From Brasilonema sennae CENA114 (lineage in GTDB: Bacteria > Cyanobacteriota > Cyanobacteriia > Cyanobacteriales > Nostocaceae), in contig NZ_CP030118.1 of NCBI RefSeq assembly GCF_006968745.1, forward strand, positions 186,001 to 250,000: a stretch of DNA of 64,000 bases, written 5' to 3'. Of the stretch, positions 40,393 to 49,924 are shown one piece after another. Position 1 is the first letter of the stretch. Every line of letters starts with the position of its first letter. A program made the position numbers and the translations under genes. The notes beneath the pieces were generated by a model. The model had not been told where the DNA came from and did not search any database. It saw only the letters and a program-made list of their open reading frames with translations.

Positions 40393-41899
40393 TTAGTGGT
40401 TATTAAGGTTTTCTAGGGCACCCGGTTTATTGTGAATACCTAGCTTTTCTAGCAATGTAGCACTCGCTTCATTCAGTCCCACTAAGTCTACTTTTACACC
40501 TTTTCTGCGAAACTTAATCACAACTCTATCAATGGCTGCAACTGCTGCTTGATCCCAAATGTGAGCATGGGTCAGGTCAATTTTTACACGTTCTAATTCT
40601 TCTTTAAAATCAAAAGCGGCAAAAAACTCTTCCACCGATACAAAGAAAAGTTGACCGGAAACGCTGTAAATCCGAGAAGTTTTCTCATCGCTAAGAACTG
40701 TGTCTACAAACACAATTTTCGCAATGTTGCGGGCAAACAAGACAGTACTAAATGCTACACCTACGATAACTCCAATTGCTAGGTTGTGTGTGAGTACAGT
40801 CATGAAAACAGTTGTAATCATGACAGCAGTTTCACTTCTCGGTATACGGTGTAAGTTGATTAGAGATGACCAACTAAAAGTTCCAATCGAAACCATGATC
40901 ATCACTGCAACTAGGGACGCCATTGGTATCTGCCGTACCCATTCACCTAATACCAAAATGAAGAACAATAACAACACTCCAGCACATAAGGTAGAAAGAC
41001 GACTGCGTCCCCCAGATTTGATATTGATGACCGACTGACCAATCATTGCACAGCCTGCCATCCCCCCAAAGCATCCTGTCACAATATTGGCAATACCCTG
41101 ACCTACAGCTTCTCTATTTTTATCACTTGGGGTATCGGTCAGTTCGTCGAGTAGTGACGCAGTTAACAATGACTCCAGTAATCCCACTACAGCCAAAGGT
41201 AATGCATAGGAAAAGATAATCGAGAGTGTCTCAAAGGTCAATGGAACCGTAGGTAAGCTGAAAATGGGAAAGGTAGTAGGTAATTCGCCCATGTCACCTA
41301 CTGTAGGAACCTTGATCCCCGTGAGGATAGAAAAAGCTGTCAAAACAACAATTGCAACTAAGGGTGAAGGGACTGCTTTGGTGAAGCGGGGTAGTAGATA
41401 GATAATGCCAAGACCCACAGCAAACATGATATAAACTTGCCAGGGTACCCCAACCAACTGAGGTAACTGAGCCATAAAAATCAAGATTGCCAAGGCATTA
41501 ACAAAACCGAGCATAACTGCTCGCGGCACATACTTCATTTGGCGACCGAGTTTGAGCTTGCCACAGATAATCTGAATCACACCAGTTAGAATAGTCGTTG
41601 CAAACAGATATTGCAGCCCATGTTCTTTGACTAATGTGGTCATTAACAGCGCCATTGCTCCTGTCGCAGCAGAAATCAGCCCAGGGCGTCCTCCTGCAAA
41701 AGCTGTCACTACTGCTATGCAAAACGAGGCGTATAGCCCGACTTTAGGATCAACGCCTGCAATAATTGAAAATGCGATCTGCCCAAGGCAGTAGCGAAGC
41801 TATCGCCTCCGGAATCAGCGCTAGCGCTACTACAGTACCTGCTAGGATATCTGCTTTAGTGTTGGAGAACCATTCTCGTTTAAAAACGGTTGTATTCAA
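40393..41899 (-). pseudogene. SulP-family anion permease, frameshifted by a 25-bp repeat
   Basis: The long intact part (40393-41709, 438 aa) has SulP membrane helices ([40 protein letters not shown]) and a C-terminal STAS domain (about 340-430). The missing N-terminus is found upstream in two pieces: [20 protein letters not shown] ... [12 protein letters not shown] from TTG 41899, then, in another frame, [19 protein letters not shown] 25-bp insertion at 41779-41803 causes the shift. Family substrates are sulfate, bicarbonate or dicarboxylates. Restart at an internal codon is possible but would lose the first helix. Confidence 0.85.
41774..41806 (+). repeat. mini-hairpin repeat splitting HIP1 inside sulP
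   Basis: GCGAT, then CTGCC-CAA-GGCAG and TAGC-GAA-GCTA, then ATCGC. Deleting 25 bases restores TGCGATCGCC and the SulP frame (coding Ile-Pro-Glu-Ala-Ile-Ala-Phe). The net shift is +1 base, so the insertion breaks the gene. Confidence 0.85.
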
Positions 41900-42404
41900 G
41901 TGTTCCTCTGCTATTTAGGTATGAAATATTTAGAGCTAATTCCGAATCCAAAATTCAGGAGTCAGAATCAAGAGTATGTGGATTTAAAGCTCAACGAAAG
42001 TGAACAACGCGGCTATACTCTACTTGGGGAGCTACTACGTTCGGGAGGCGCTGCTACATCTTTTACTGAGTGAAGTAGCTTGATGATTAGAAGCATTATA
42101 ATGCAGGGAAAAATGGTTTGAGCTTCACTTGTTTAGCGATCGCTGCAAAAGCAAAAAATTCAGTTATCGGTGCGAATGCTATAGTTATCCCTGCTAAAAC
42201 TTCACTTCTAATATTAGAAACCTCTAATTTTTTAGACTGTATTCAATTTAGGTTCTGTAGTTATGCAGTTAAGAATACAGCCACTTCAATCAAAAATTAT
42301 ATTCTTGATTGAGAGACTAAAACAGAAGTGAAATTTAGTCACTTTCACCAAGATATAATGAATGATTGAATTGTTCGTATTATTTACAATTTCTTGCTAG
42401 CACA
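41900..42404. other. gap upstream of sulP, no gene seen
   Basis: About 500 bases on the promoter side of sulP and downstream of peptide copy 3. Two stem-loops past the copy 3 stop (AAGTGA/TCACTT near 42330-42345, CAATCAA/TTGATTG near 42287-42311) may end its message. No credible ORF. Confidence 0.35.
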
Positions 42405-42533
42405 TCAGGGGGGAGCATCGCCAACTTCAGCCATGATGTTGAAGTTAACCATCGGAGCGAATAAATACACACTTCCCCGACTACTATAACGGCTTACTTG
42501 CAGCCAATTTTTAGAGTCCGTTACTGTAAACAT
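42405..42533 (-). CDS. short conserved peptide, copy 3 of 3
   Basis: A 42-codon ORF on the minus strand: MFTVTDS, then KNWLQVSRYSSRGSVYLFAP, then MVNFNIMAEVGDAPP. It shares the tail with copy 1 (+ strand, 7 kb away) and copy 2. It lies upstream of the broken sulP on the same strand, so copies 2 and 3 bracket that gene. The seven to eight residues before KNWLQ vary in all three copies, while the C-terminal 35 are conserved. No known family recognised. Confidence 0.75.
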   Translation of the reverse strand: MFTVTDSKNWLQVSRYSSRGSVYLFAPMVNFNIMAEVGDAPP

Positions 42534-42756
42534 GATGTACAAAAGCAATTTACACCCTCACTAGATTGCCTTTATATGCAAACAAAAAATCAATTTGTAA
42601 ACATTATCATATAATGAAGTGACAAAATATTTGGAAAATATAAAACTTTTAACATATTTGTCTATCAAATCAAGAAATTGCTGTTTAAATTAATTTCACT
42701 CCCAACGTAAGAGCTTTTCTCCCTGGAGAAGCGGATATAAGATATGCTGATGCCTA

Positions 42757-42996
42757 TTGGGAGTAATAGGCTCAAAATCTGTTCGCCGAAGGCGCGACGA
42801 AGCTGTAGCATTGGACATCAAACAGAAAATCGCCACGTTTTTACCTGATGAGTTAGAACTCATTCTCGCGACGCCACGCCCTTTTGACAATTTGTACCCA
42901 GCAAAGCAGTTGAAGAAATTTTTGAAAGCGCCTCTAGCTAACCATCAGTGCTTTTTGCTTGGGGAATATCAGTTGAGTGGTGAGTACTTCACGTAA
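42757..42996 (+). CDS. possible small ORF, low support
   Basis: A 79-codon frame from TTG 42757 reading [20 protein letters not shown] and [20 protein letters not shown]. Composition is protein-like and no repeat explains it, but the start is weak, the end overlaps glmM on the other strand by 8 bases, and the stretch CGCC-GAA-GGCG near 42783 looks like repeat material. It could be the tail of a decayed gene. No family recognised. Confidence 0.25.
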   Translation: MGVIGSKSVRRRRDEAVALDIKQKIATFLPDELELILATPRPFDNLYPAKQLKKFLKAPLANHQCFLLGEYQLSGEYFT

Positions 42997-44461
42997 CCAA
43001 GTGCTGTTGAACCTGCATCACCAATTCATTTGTCCAGTAGTTGACGAGTTCAGCAGCTTCGGCTTCTACCATAACTCGGATGAGTGGCTCTGTACCAGAG
43101 GCGCGGACTAAAACTCTGCCAGAATCTCCCATTGCTGCTTCGGCGCAGGCGATCGCCTGTTGCAAGGGTTCACATTCTTTCCATCCCAAACGCTTAGCTT
43201 TGTCTTCCACTCGAACATTTTGCAACAGTTGCGGATAGGTTTGAAAGCTTTGAGTCACCATTTCCGATAGGGGAACGCCAGCTTGTTTCACCAACGCTGC
43301 TACATGTAAGGCTGTTAACAAGCCATCTCCAGTCATACCATAGTGACGGCAGAGGATATGACCCGATTGTTCACCCCCAAGCATTCCTCCAGTCCGCAGC
43401 ATTTGGGCTTGGACGTACTGATCACCAACTGCTGTGCGAATAAATTGCCCACCGACTTGCTTCCATGCTTTCTCAAAACCTAAGTTTGCCATAACAGTGG
43501 AAACAATGAGGTCATTTGGCAGTTGTTGGTTTTGCTTTAGGTTTTGTCCCCAGAGGTAGAGGATGTAATCGCCATTGACTTGTCTTCCCGTGTTATCTAC
43601 AGCCAAAACCCGATCTGCGTCACCATCAAAAGCAAAGCCTAAGTCAGCATTGTGTTCTTGGACGGCGGCTTGGAGAATTCCTAGGTGAGTGGAACCGCAG
43701 TTGACGTTGATGCGATCGCCATCTGGTTCGTTATGTAAGTAGATGACTTGGGCCCCCATCTCCTGAAATACCGATGGTGCTAGACCAACAACTGCTCCCC
43801 ATGCCAAGTCTAAAACAATTTTCATGCCTTGAAAATTCATGACACCGTGCAGGGGTTTTTTCAATGCTTCAACATAACTTCCCACTAAGTCCAAGCGCGA
43901 GTAATACCGTCCGCAATGATTACAGTTTGCAGAAGCCATACCACGCACTCCTGCTTCTACTTCCGTTTGCAAAGCTTGGGACAGCTTCATCCCATCCGCG
44001 CCAAAAAATTTAATGCCGTTGTCTTCTGGCGGGTTGTGGCTAGCAGAAATCATCACCCCACCGATAGCATCGGTGACGCTGGTAAGATATGCAACGCAAG
44101 GGGTAGGACATAGCCCCAAATGCCAAACTTCTAATCCTGCTGCTGTTAACCCTGCACTCAAGGACATCGCCAGCATATCGCTGGAGTTTCTGGAGTCTTG
44201 GCCGAGGATGACTGGTCCTGGGTTGGAAGCATGACTACGCAAAACAGTACCTGCCCAAAAGCCTACTTGCAATGCTAGGGGTGCACCCAGCAAGTCTCCC
44301 ACTCGTCCCCGAATACCATCTGTACCAAACAGGGGTGTACCCACAAGTGATGTTAAGTTCAACCCAAAACCGCCCTCATTAAGTTTCTTTTCCGATTCAT
44401 CAACATTAGTTGTTGAATTTTCTGAAGCAGTACCTTGAGTTCGAGTTATGTATGAAACCAT
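42989..44461 (-). CDS. glmM: phosphoglucosamine mutase
   Basis: A 490-aa alpha-D-phosphohexomutase from ATG 44461; a GTG seven codons upstream is possible. The start of the core is [16 protein letters not shown], the active-site Ser is in [17 protein letters not shown], the metal loop is FDGDADR, the sugar loop GGEQSGHI and the phosphate loop [14 protein letters not shown]. It interconverts glucosamine-6-phosphate and glucosamine-1-phosphate for UDP-GlcNAc synthesis. The first about 35 residues are a low-complexity extension before the fold. Confidence 0.92.
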   Translation of the reverse strand: MVSYITRTQGTASENSTTNVDESEKKLNEGGFGLNLTSLVGTPLFGTDGIRGRVGDLLGAPLALQVGFWAGTVLRSHASNPGPVILGQDSRNSSDMLAMSLSAGLTAAGLEVWHLGLCPTPCVAYLTSVTDAIGGVMISASHNPPEDNGIKFFGADGMKLSQALQTEVEAGVRGMASANCNHCGRYYSRLDLVGSYVEALKKPLHGVMNFQGMKIVLDLAWGAVVGLAPSVFQEMGAQVIYLHNEPDGDRINVNCGSTHLGILQAAVQEHNADLGFAFDGDADRVLAVDNTGRQVNGDYILYLWGQNLKQNQQLPNDLIVSTVMANLGFEKAWKQVGGQFIRTAVGDQYVQAQMLRTGGMLGGEQSGHILCRHYGMTGDGLLTALHVAALVKQAGVPLSEMVTQSFQTYPQLLQNVRVEDKAKRLGWKECEPLQQAIACAEAAMGDSGRVLVRASGTEPLIRVMVEAEAAELVNYWTNELVMQVQQHLVT

Positions 44462-44827
44462 AAGAAGAAAAACCCCACACACTCACACTGGAGAATAGCA
44501 CTTTAATTTTTATTCAACAATTCGTGCTGGACGCCTTTTAATCGTCACACTTTGCTATTTATTGTTTCATTTTTCACTCAAAGTGGTTGTAAGTATATTT
44601 TAAGTATTTTTTTGTATTTATAAAGATATTGTAAACTACTGGGCTACATCAAAAATTGCTCTCAAGACTTATCACTAGGAACTTACAAATATCTCAGATG
44701 GTCTCAACTTAAACATTTTTAATATAATTTCTCATCAAATAGTTCTACTGTAACGTTTTAGTGGCTTTTGTAGCCGTTCGTAAATTACACTTCAGCAGTT
44801 GACATTTTATAGTCGAGCAAATTTAGC
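44462..44827. other. divergent promoter region glmM / ho1
   Basis: 366 AT-rich bases. A TTGACA word lies at 44799-44804, very close to the ho1 start. No ORF or strong repeat is seen. Confidence 0.35.
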
Positions 44828-45541
44828 ATGAGCAGCAATTTAGCAACCAAATTACGTGTCGGAACCAAAAAAGCCCACACAATGGCAGAAAATGTTGGTT
44901 TTGTCAAGTGTTTTTTAAAAGGAGTCGTAGAAAAAACCTCCTATCGGAAGCTGGTAGCTAACTTCTACTTCATCTACTCAGCGATGGAAGAGGAGATGGA
45001 AAAGCACGCCAATCATCCGATTATTTCAAAAATCAATTTTCCTCAACTTCACCGTAAGGAAACTTTAGAGCAAGACCTCACCTATTACTATGGGGCAAAC
45101 TGGCGCGAGCAAATCCGACTATCTTCGGCGGGTGAGGCTTATGTGCAGCGCATCCGGGAACTATCTGAAAAAGAACCAGAACTATTAGTTGCTCACTCCT
45201 ACACCCGATACCTTGGTGACTTGTCTGGTGGACAGATTCTCAAAGGCATTGCTGAAACTGCGATGAACCTTTCTGACGGAGGAACCGCCTTCTATGAATT
45301 TGATGAGATTCCAGATGAGAAGGGGTTCAAAGCAAAATATCGCCAAACTTTGGATGAATTAGCTATAGATGATGCGACTGCTGATCGCATTGTCGATGAA
45401 GCAAACGCCGCCTTTGGCATGAACATGAAGATGTTCCAAGAGTTGGAAGGCAATCTCATTAAAGCTGTTGGAATCATGCTTTACAACAGCATCACACGTC
45501 GTCGTACACGCGGTAGTACCGAACTCGCAACTGCTGAGTAA
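44828..45541 (+). CDS. ho1: heme oxygenase (biliverdin-forming)
   Basis: A 237-aa all-helical protein. The proximal heme ligand His is in VGTKKAHTMAENVGFV, and the distal helix is HSYTRYLGDLSGGQILKGIA with the flexible glycines. It opens heme with ferredoxin electrons to biliverdin, CO and iron, the first step to phycocyanobilin and phytochrome chromophores. The Ala/Thr tail is short. A cyanobacterial Ho1 rather than the oxygen-stress Ho2 is suggested by the FVKCFLKGVVEKTSYRKLV start but not proven. Confidence 0.95.
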   Translation: MSSNLATKLRVGTKKAHTMAENVGFVKCFLKGVVEKTSYRKLVANFYFIYSAMEEEMEKHANHPIISKINFPQLHRKETLEQDLTYYYGANWREQIRLSSAGEAYVQRIRELSEKEPELLVAHSYTRYLGDLSGGQILKGIAETAMNLSDGGTAFYEFDEIPDEKGFKAKYRQTLDELAIDDATADRIVDEANAAFGMNMKMFQELEGNLIKAVGIMLYNSITRRRTRGSTELATAE

Positions 45542-45907
45542 ATACAATTAGCACAATCTTTTGATTAATTGCTAGGGGCAGCGCCTCTGGGATTACCTTT
45601 GTAGAAAGGGGAATCGCGGGGAAGTTGCCCCTAGTCGCGTCTTGAGCACAATTCACGCATTCAAAAATTAACAGGTTTAGATTAGATCTCATGCAAAAGT
45701 GAGATTTTACGAGGTTCTGTTTGCTGTTAAGCGTTCCTGACTTGTGCAAGAAGTTTATTCTGACTTTTCACAGAATGTGAAAAAGGGCGATTTGATCGCG
45801 AAAGTCGTTCGCGAATAAATGATCTATTACAGCTTTATTTTGACAGGTGTAAAATTCTTCATCTGTTCGACACAACTCCTACACATCGAGATTCTAAATT
45901 AGAAATA

Positions 45908-46078
45908 CTCAGATCTTGCACCATAAATTCTTGTCCGCCAAGAAATAAATTTCTTGGCTCAAAGCTTCAAGTAAGCTAAAGCTTACTGGATATGCGTTTG
46001 AGTCCGTTTTAACGGACTTTGGCTATAAGCCTTGAACTGAAGTTCAAGGCGTACTCAGGTCGAGGTGCAAGATCTGAG
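45908..46078. mobile_element. 171-bp MITE-like element with four internal palindromes
   Basis: Terminal inverted repeats of 15 bp (CTCAGATCTTGCACC / GGTGCAAGATCTGAG) are perfect and are flanked on both sides by AATA, a likely 4-bp target duplication. Inside are four palindromes in a row: CCAAGAAA/TTTCTTGG (45938-45957), AGTAAGCT/AGCTTACT (45970-45987), AGTCCGTT/AACGGACT (46001-46018) and GCCTTGAACT/AGTTCAAGGC (46029-46050). No protein is encoded. The rest of the ho1-lepB gap (45542-45907 and 46079-46206) shows no gene. Confidence 0.8.
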
Positions 46079-46218
46079 AATAGCAGTTTTAGCTTACTTC
46101 TGTCGTTATATCACCGGAAAGGACCCTCTTTTTGAATAAAACTAAGAGCACTGAATTTTTGATGACTTAACATAATTGAAATGTAACATTTACATACTCT
46201 TTACCTTTGATTAATACT

Positions 46219-46773
46219 ATGTCTCATATTCCTCAACAAAAAAAAGAAAAACAAGAAAATGTTTTTATAGAAGGAATAAAAACTGTTGGTTTAAGCCTAG
46301 TTCTTGCCTTTGGTATTCGCACCTTTATTGCTGAAGCTCGTTATATTCCTTCTGGTTCTATGGAGCCAACACTCCAGATTAATGATCGCTTAATCATCGA
46401 TAAAGTTAGCTATGACTTTACCTCACCTCAGCGAGATGATATTGTTGTTTTTAATCCAACCGAAACACTACAATCTGAAAATTTTCACGACGCTTTCATT
46501 AAACGTATAATTGGCTTGCCAGGAGAGAAAGTGGAAGTTAAAAATGGACTAGTTTATATTAATGGCTCGCCTTTAAAAGAAAATTATATTGAAGCTAAAC
46601 CAGACTATAAATGGGGTTCTGCCATTGTACCAAATAATTCTTATCTAGTTTTAGGAGACAATCGCAATAATAGCTATGACAGTCACTATTGGGGTTTTGT
46701 CCCCCGTAATAAAATCGTAGGTCGAGCAATTGTTCGCTTTTATCCACTCAACAGAATTGGATTTATCAATTAA
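46219..46773 (+). CDS. lepB: signal peptidase I
   Basis: A 184-aa protein from ATG 46219 (TTG 46207 adds four residues). One membrane helix at about 17-38 is followed by the catalytic Ser motif PSGSMEPTLQINDRLIIDK, the general-base Lys in FIKRIIGLPGEKVEV, and the late boxes VPNNSYLVLGDNRNNSYDS and RAIVRFYPLNRIG. It cleaves signal peptides at the outer face of the plasma or thylakoid membrane. Complete and of usual length. Confidence 0.95.
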   Translation: MSHIPQQKKEKQENVFIEGIKTVGLSLVLAFGIRTFIAEARYIPSGSMEPTLQINDRLIIDKVSYDFTSPQRDDIVVFNPTETLQSENFHDAFIKRIIGLPGEKVEVKNGLVYINGSPLKENYIEAKPDYKWGSAIVPNNSYLVLGDNRNNSYDSHYWGFVPRNKIVGRAIVRFYPLNRIGFIN

Positions 46774-46883
46774 CCTGTTTATGTTTTCAGATTAATAAAA
46801 GTAAAAAAAATATGGGAAAATCAGAGATAAAATGTGCGCGTATAGAATTTTAGATATTATTGAAATGAATGTCTATCAACTAT

Positions 46884-46974
46884 AGAACTGACGCACGAGT
46901 TACTAATGAACTTGACTGTAAGATTGCTTCCTTACATCGCAATGACACAACAACGTTTCCCTTGCGTAAGTCCT
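46884..46974 (+). mobile_element. 91-bp MITE-like repeat, copy 1
   Basis: Matches 61351-61441 at 86 of 91 positions with no gaps. The right end TGCGTAAGTCCT is intact; the left end AGAACTGACGCA has two changes from the perfect inverted repeat. It lies between lepB and the sigma factor gene. Confidence 0.8.
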
Positions 46975-47008
46975 GAACTATCAAGTATTTAGTCATGCTG
47001 ACAAAACT

Positions 47009-48007
47009 ATGAAAAACCTATCTCCTAAATCTATCAAAGTAAGCGATAAAAATGAAAAATATTTATCTACTGCTGATCTGGTGCATATCTATCTTCTTGA
47101 AATTGGACGTACACCTTTGTTAACTGATGAGCAAGAAAAAGATTTTGGCAAGCAAGTCCAACAAATGATGGCTTTACTTGCTGCCAAAGAAAAATTAGCT
47201 CTTCAATTAAAGCGTCAACCAACACAAATAGAATGGGCTGAAAATATAAATATTAGTGAAGACTCATTAGTCCAACAACTCCAGCAAGGACATCAAGCCA
47301 AGCAGAAAATGATTGAGGCTAATTTACGGCTTGTAGTATCTATTGCCAAGAAATATCAAAGACGTAACCTAGAATTTCTCGACTTAATTCAAGAAGGAAG
47401 TTTGGGTTTAGAGCGAGGGGTTGAGAAATTTGATCCTAGCAGAGGATACAAGTTTTCAACTTACGCCTATTGGTGGATTCGTCAGGCAATGACACGGGCT
47501 ATCGCCCAACAAGGACGCACTATCCGCTTGCCTATCCATGTTACTGAAAAATTAAATAAAATCAAACTTATTCAACGTGAATTAGCTCAAAAATTAGGTC
47601 GTATTCCCACCGCTACTGATATCGCCCAAGCACTATCTCTAGATCCTAACGAAATTCGAGATTATTTACTCTTAGCACGTCGCCCTGTCTCTTTGGAATT
47701 GCGAGTTGGCTTAGAAAAAGATACAGAATTACAGGATATGTTGGAGGATGACGGACTCTCTCCCGAATTATACACTGAGCAGAAATTTATCCAACAAAAC
47801 CTTCAAAATTTATTGTCAAAACTAACTCCTCAGCAACGGGAAATATTAACTTTACGTTTTGGTTTAACAGATGGAAAAGAACTGTCTTTAGTACAGATTG
47901 GTCAATGCATGGGTATCAGTCGAGAACGAGTGCGACAACTAGAGCAACAAGCTTTGGGTATCTTACGACGACATAAAGATAAGATAAACAGCTATCTAAC
48001 TAGTTAA
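47009..48007 (+). CDS. group 2 RNA polymerase sigma-70 factor
   Basis: A 332-aa primary-like sigma factor. Region 1.2 starts at STADLVHIYLLEIGRTPLLT; region 2 includes NLRLVVSIAKKYQRRNLEFL and FDPSRGYKFSTYAYWWIRQA (the -10 reader); region 3 is around LNKIKLIQRELAQKLGRIPT; region 4 ends with GISRERVRQLEQQALGILRR (the -35 helix-turn-helix). The length fits the non-essential group 2 factors (SigB-SigE types) of cyanobacteria that act under nutrient or light stress; which one cannot be said from motifs alone. Confidence 0.92.
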   Translation: MKNLSPKSIKVSDKNEKYLSTADLVHIYLLEIGRTPLLTDEQEKDFGKQVQQMMALLAAKEKLALQLKRQPTQIEWAENINISEDSLVQQLQQGHQAKQKMIEANLRLVVSIAKKYQRRNLEFLDLIQEGSLGLERGVEKFDPSRGYKFSTYAYWWIRQAMTRAIAQQGRTIRLPIHVTEKLNKIKLIQRELAQKLGRIPTATDIAQALSLDPNEIRDYLLLARRPVSLELRVGLEKDTELQDMLEDDGLSPELYTEQKFIQQNLQNLLSKLTPQQREILTLRFGLTDGKELSLVQIGQCMGISRERVRQLEQQALGILRRHKDKINSYLTS

Positions 48008-48112
48008 TGTTGACCAAATCATTCAGATATAAAGTTGCTGCTCAACTTTATATCATTTTCTGATTAAGAAATTACCGCAAACTGAAAACTATCTCTAGCA
48101 ATACTTTTAATC

Positions 48113-48490
48113 ATGACTAACATTTGGCTTTGTTTAATTTTGGGACTCGTAGCGGGTACTATGAGTGGTATGACAGGTATTGGTGGTGGAATAATAGTCT
48201 TACCTGCCTTGATTCTTTTCTTAGGATTTTCTCAGCACCAAGCGCAAGGAACTACATTGGCATTGTTAGTTCTACCAATAGATTTATTAGCAGCATGGAC
48301 TTACTATCAGCAGGGATATGTAGACTTAAAAGTAGCGGGGCTTCTCTGTCTTGGATTTATTTTTGGTGGGTGGTTCGGTGCTCAAATAGGAACGAGTTTA
48401 CCGAATGGAGTTTTAACTAAAATATTTGCTTTTCTACTAATTATCAGTGCTGTTAGAGTTTTATTCATGACTAGTGCTGATTCAGTATAA
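48113..48490 (+). CDS. half-size TSUP (TauE/SafE) permease
   Basis: A 125-aa protein of about four membrane helices. GTMSGMTGIGGGIIVLPALI is the first-half signature of the TSUP family (sulfite/organosulfonate exporters). It equals one of the two repeats of full-length members, so it would need to dimerise. It is followed 93 bases later by a full-length TSUP gene on the same strand; the pair may function together. Confidence 0.8.
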   Translation: MTNIWLCLILGLVAGTMSGMTGIGGGIIVLPALILFLGFSQHQAQGTTLALLVLPIDLLAAWTYYQQGYVDLKVAGLLCLGFIFGGWFGAQIGTSLPNGVLTKIFAFLLIISAVRVLFMTSADSV

Positions 48491-48610
48491 ATAATTTATC
48501 ATTTGTTTGATTCACTGTAAAATTAGGCAATTGTTTTAATATACAATCCAAACATTGCCATTGAGCTGTTCGATAACCAACGTTTGATTCAAAAGCGAAG
48601 GTGCGATTGC

Positions 48611-49447
48611 TTGAATATTTTAGAATTTACTCTATTGGTTTGGCTAAGTTCTGCGACCGCAGGCTTTTTGGGAGCGCTAACAGGCTTAGGCGGTGGAGTG
48701 GTACTTGTCCCCTTGTTAACTTTAGTCTTTGGCGTTGACATTCGTTACGCAATAGGTGCTTCTCTGGTATCGGTAATTGCAACTTCTTCAGGTGCTGCTT
48801 CTGCATACGTTAAAGAAGGCTACACCAATTTACGTTTGGGAATGTTCTTGGAAGTAGCAACAACATTTGGAGCCATTACAGGTGCAACTATAGCCGCTTT
48901 TGTTTCCACTAGAATACTCGCTGTGGTGTTTGGATTTGTTTTACTTTATAGTGCCTATCTCTCACGTCAACCTCGTTCTGAACATTTAGATAACACTCGA
49001 CCTGATTCTCTAGCAACTCGTTTAAAGTTAAATAGCACTTACCCAACGCCTGAAGGTGAACAACCCTACAATGTCCGTGCTGTTCCTGTAGGATTTAGTC
49101 TCATGTTTGTCGCCGGAGTGCTTTCCGGGTTACTTGGTATTGGTTCTGGCGCACTCAAGGTACTAGCGATGGATCAATTTATGCGGATTCCGTTTAAGGT
49201 TTCCACCACTACCAGTAATTTTATGATTGGGGTGACAGCAGCAGCTAGCGCGGGTGTGTACCTGAAACGAGGTTACATCGATCCTGGACTAGCAATGCCT
49301 GTCATGTTAGGAGTACTTTTAGGCGCATTGATTGGCGCTAGGGTATTGGTAAAAGCCAAAGTAGGCGTTTTAAGAAATATTTTTAGTGTAGTTATTGTGC
49401 TGCTAGCTATTCAAATGATTTATAACGGCTTCCTAGGGAGGATTTAA
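48611..49447 (+). CDS. TSUP (TauE/SafE) permease
   Basis: A 278-aa polytopic protein from TTG 48611, which has GAAGG about eight bases upstream; TTG 48584 would add nine residues. Both TSUP repeats are visible: GFLGALTGLGGGVVLVPLLT and SGLLGIGSGALKVLAMDQFM. The family moves sulfite, sulfonates or similar anions out of the cell. The downstream DUF1634 gene starts two bases after the stop, so they form an operon. Confidence 0.85.
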   Translation: MNILEFTLLVWLSSATAGFLGALTGLGGGVVLVPLLTLVFGVDIRYAIGASLVSVIATSSGAASAYVKEGYTNLRLGMFLEVATTFGAITGATIAAFVSTRILAVVFGFVLLYSAYLSRQPRSEHLDNTRPDSLATRLKLNSTYPTPEGEQPYNVRAVPVGFSLMFVAGVLSGLLGIGSGALKVLAMDQFMRIPFKVSTTTSNFMIGVTAAASAGVYLKRGYIDPGLAMPVMLGVLLGALIGARVLVKAKVGVLRNIFSVVIVLLAIQMIYNGFLGRI

Positions 49448-49448
49448 A

Positions 49449-49832
49449 GTGTCCCAAACTCGACGTAATTTGAGTGAAAGACAAGTCGAAATTTTGGTTG
49501 GTAATTTGTTGAGATATGGGGTACTGATCGCTACTGCTATTGTGTTAATGGGTGGGGTATTGTACCTAATTTATCATGGTAAAGAAACTCCAAATTATCA
49601 AATTTTTCGCGGTGAGCCTCCAGCATTTCGCTCTCCTGAAGGAGTTGCAAATTCAGTATTATCAGGTCGCCGTCGTGGCATTATTCAACTTGGATTATTG
49701 TTATTAATTGCTACTCCTGTTGCTAGAGTTGCTTTTTCTCTATTAGCTTTTATGCGTCAGCGAGATATCACCTATATTATTTTGACTGTGATTGTTTTGA
49801 CTGGGCTGATTATTAGTTTTATAGGTGGTTAA
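49449..49832 (+). CDS. DUF1634 membrane protein
   Basis: A 127-aa protein starting at GTG 49449, with three membrane helices (LLRYGVLIATAIVLMGGVLY, RGIIQLGLLLLIATPVARVA, ITYIILTVIVLTGLIISFIG). The spacing to the TSUP gene is one base. DUF1634 genes commonly sit beside TSUP permeases, which suggests an accessory subunit; the function is not known. Confidence 0.85.
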   Translation: MSQTRRNLSERQVEILVGNLLRYGVLIATAIVLMGGVLYLIYHGKETPNYQIFRGEPPAFRSPEGVANSVLSGRRRGIIQLGLLLLIATPVARVAFSLLAFMRQRDITYIILTVIVLTGLIISFIGG

Positions 49833-49924
49833 TAGATAATTAACTGTATTCGTCACTTCTCTCCACCATTAATGAGCACAAACGATAGAATCGCAATGGT
49901 GCTCTGTAATCCATTCCCAACCTG

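Noticed and set aside
35398..42533. Resemblance of SRGS in peptide copies 2 and 3 to the PatS RGSGR signal
   Set aside because: RGSGR or RGTGR is not present in any copy, and copy 1 has GGS; the match is four residues only.
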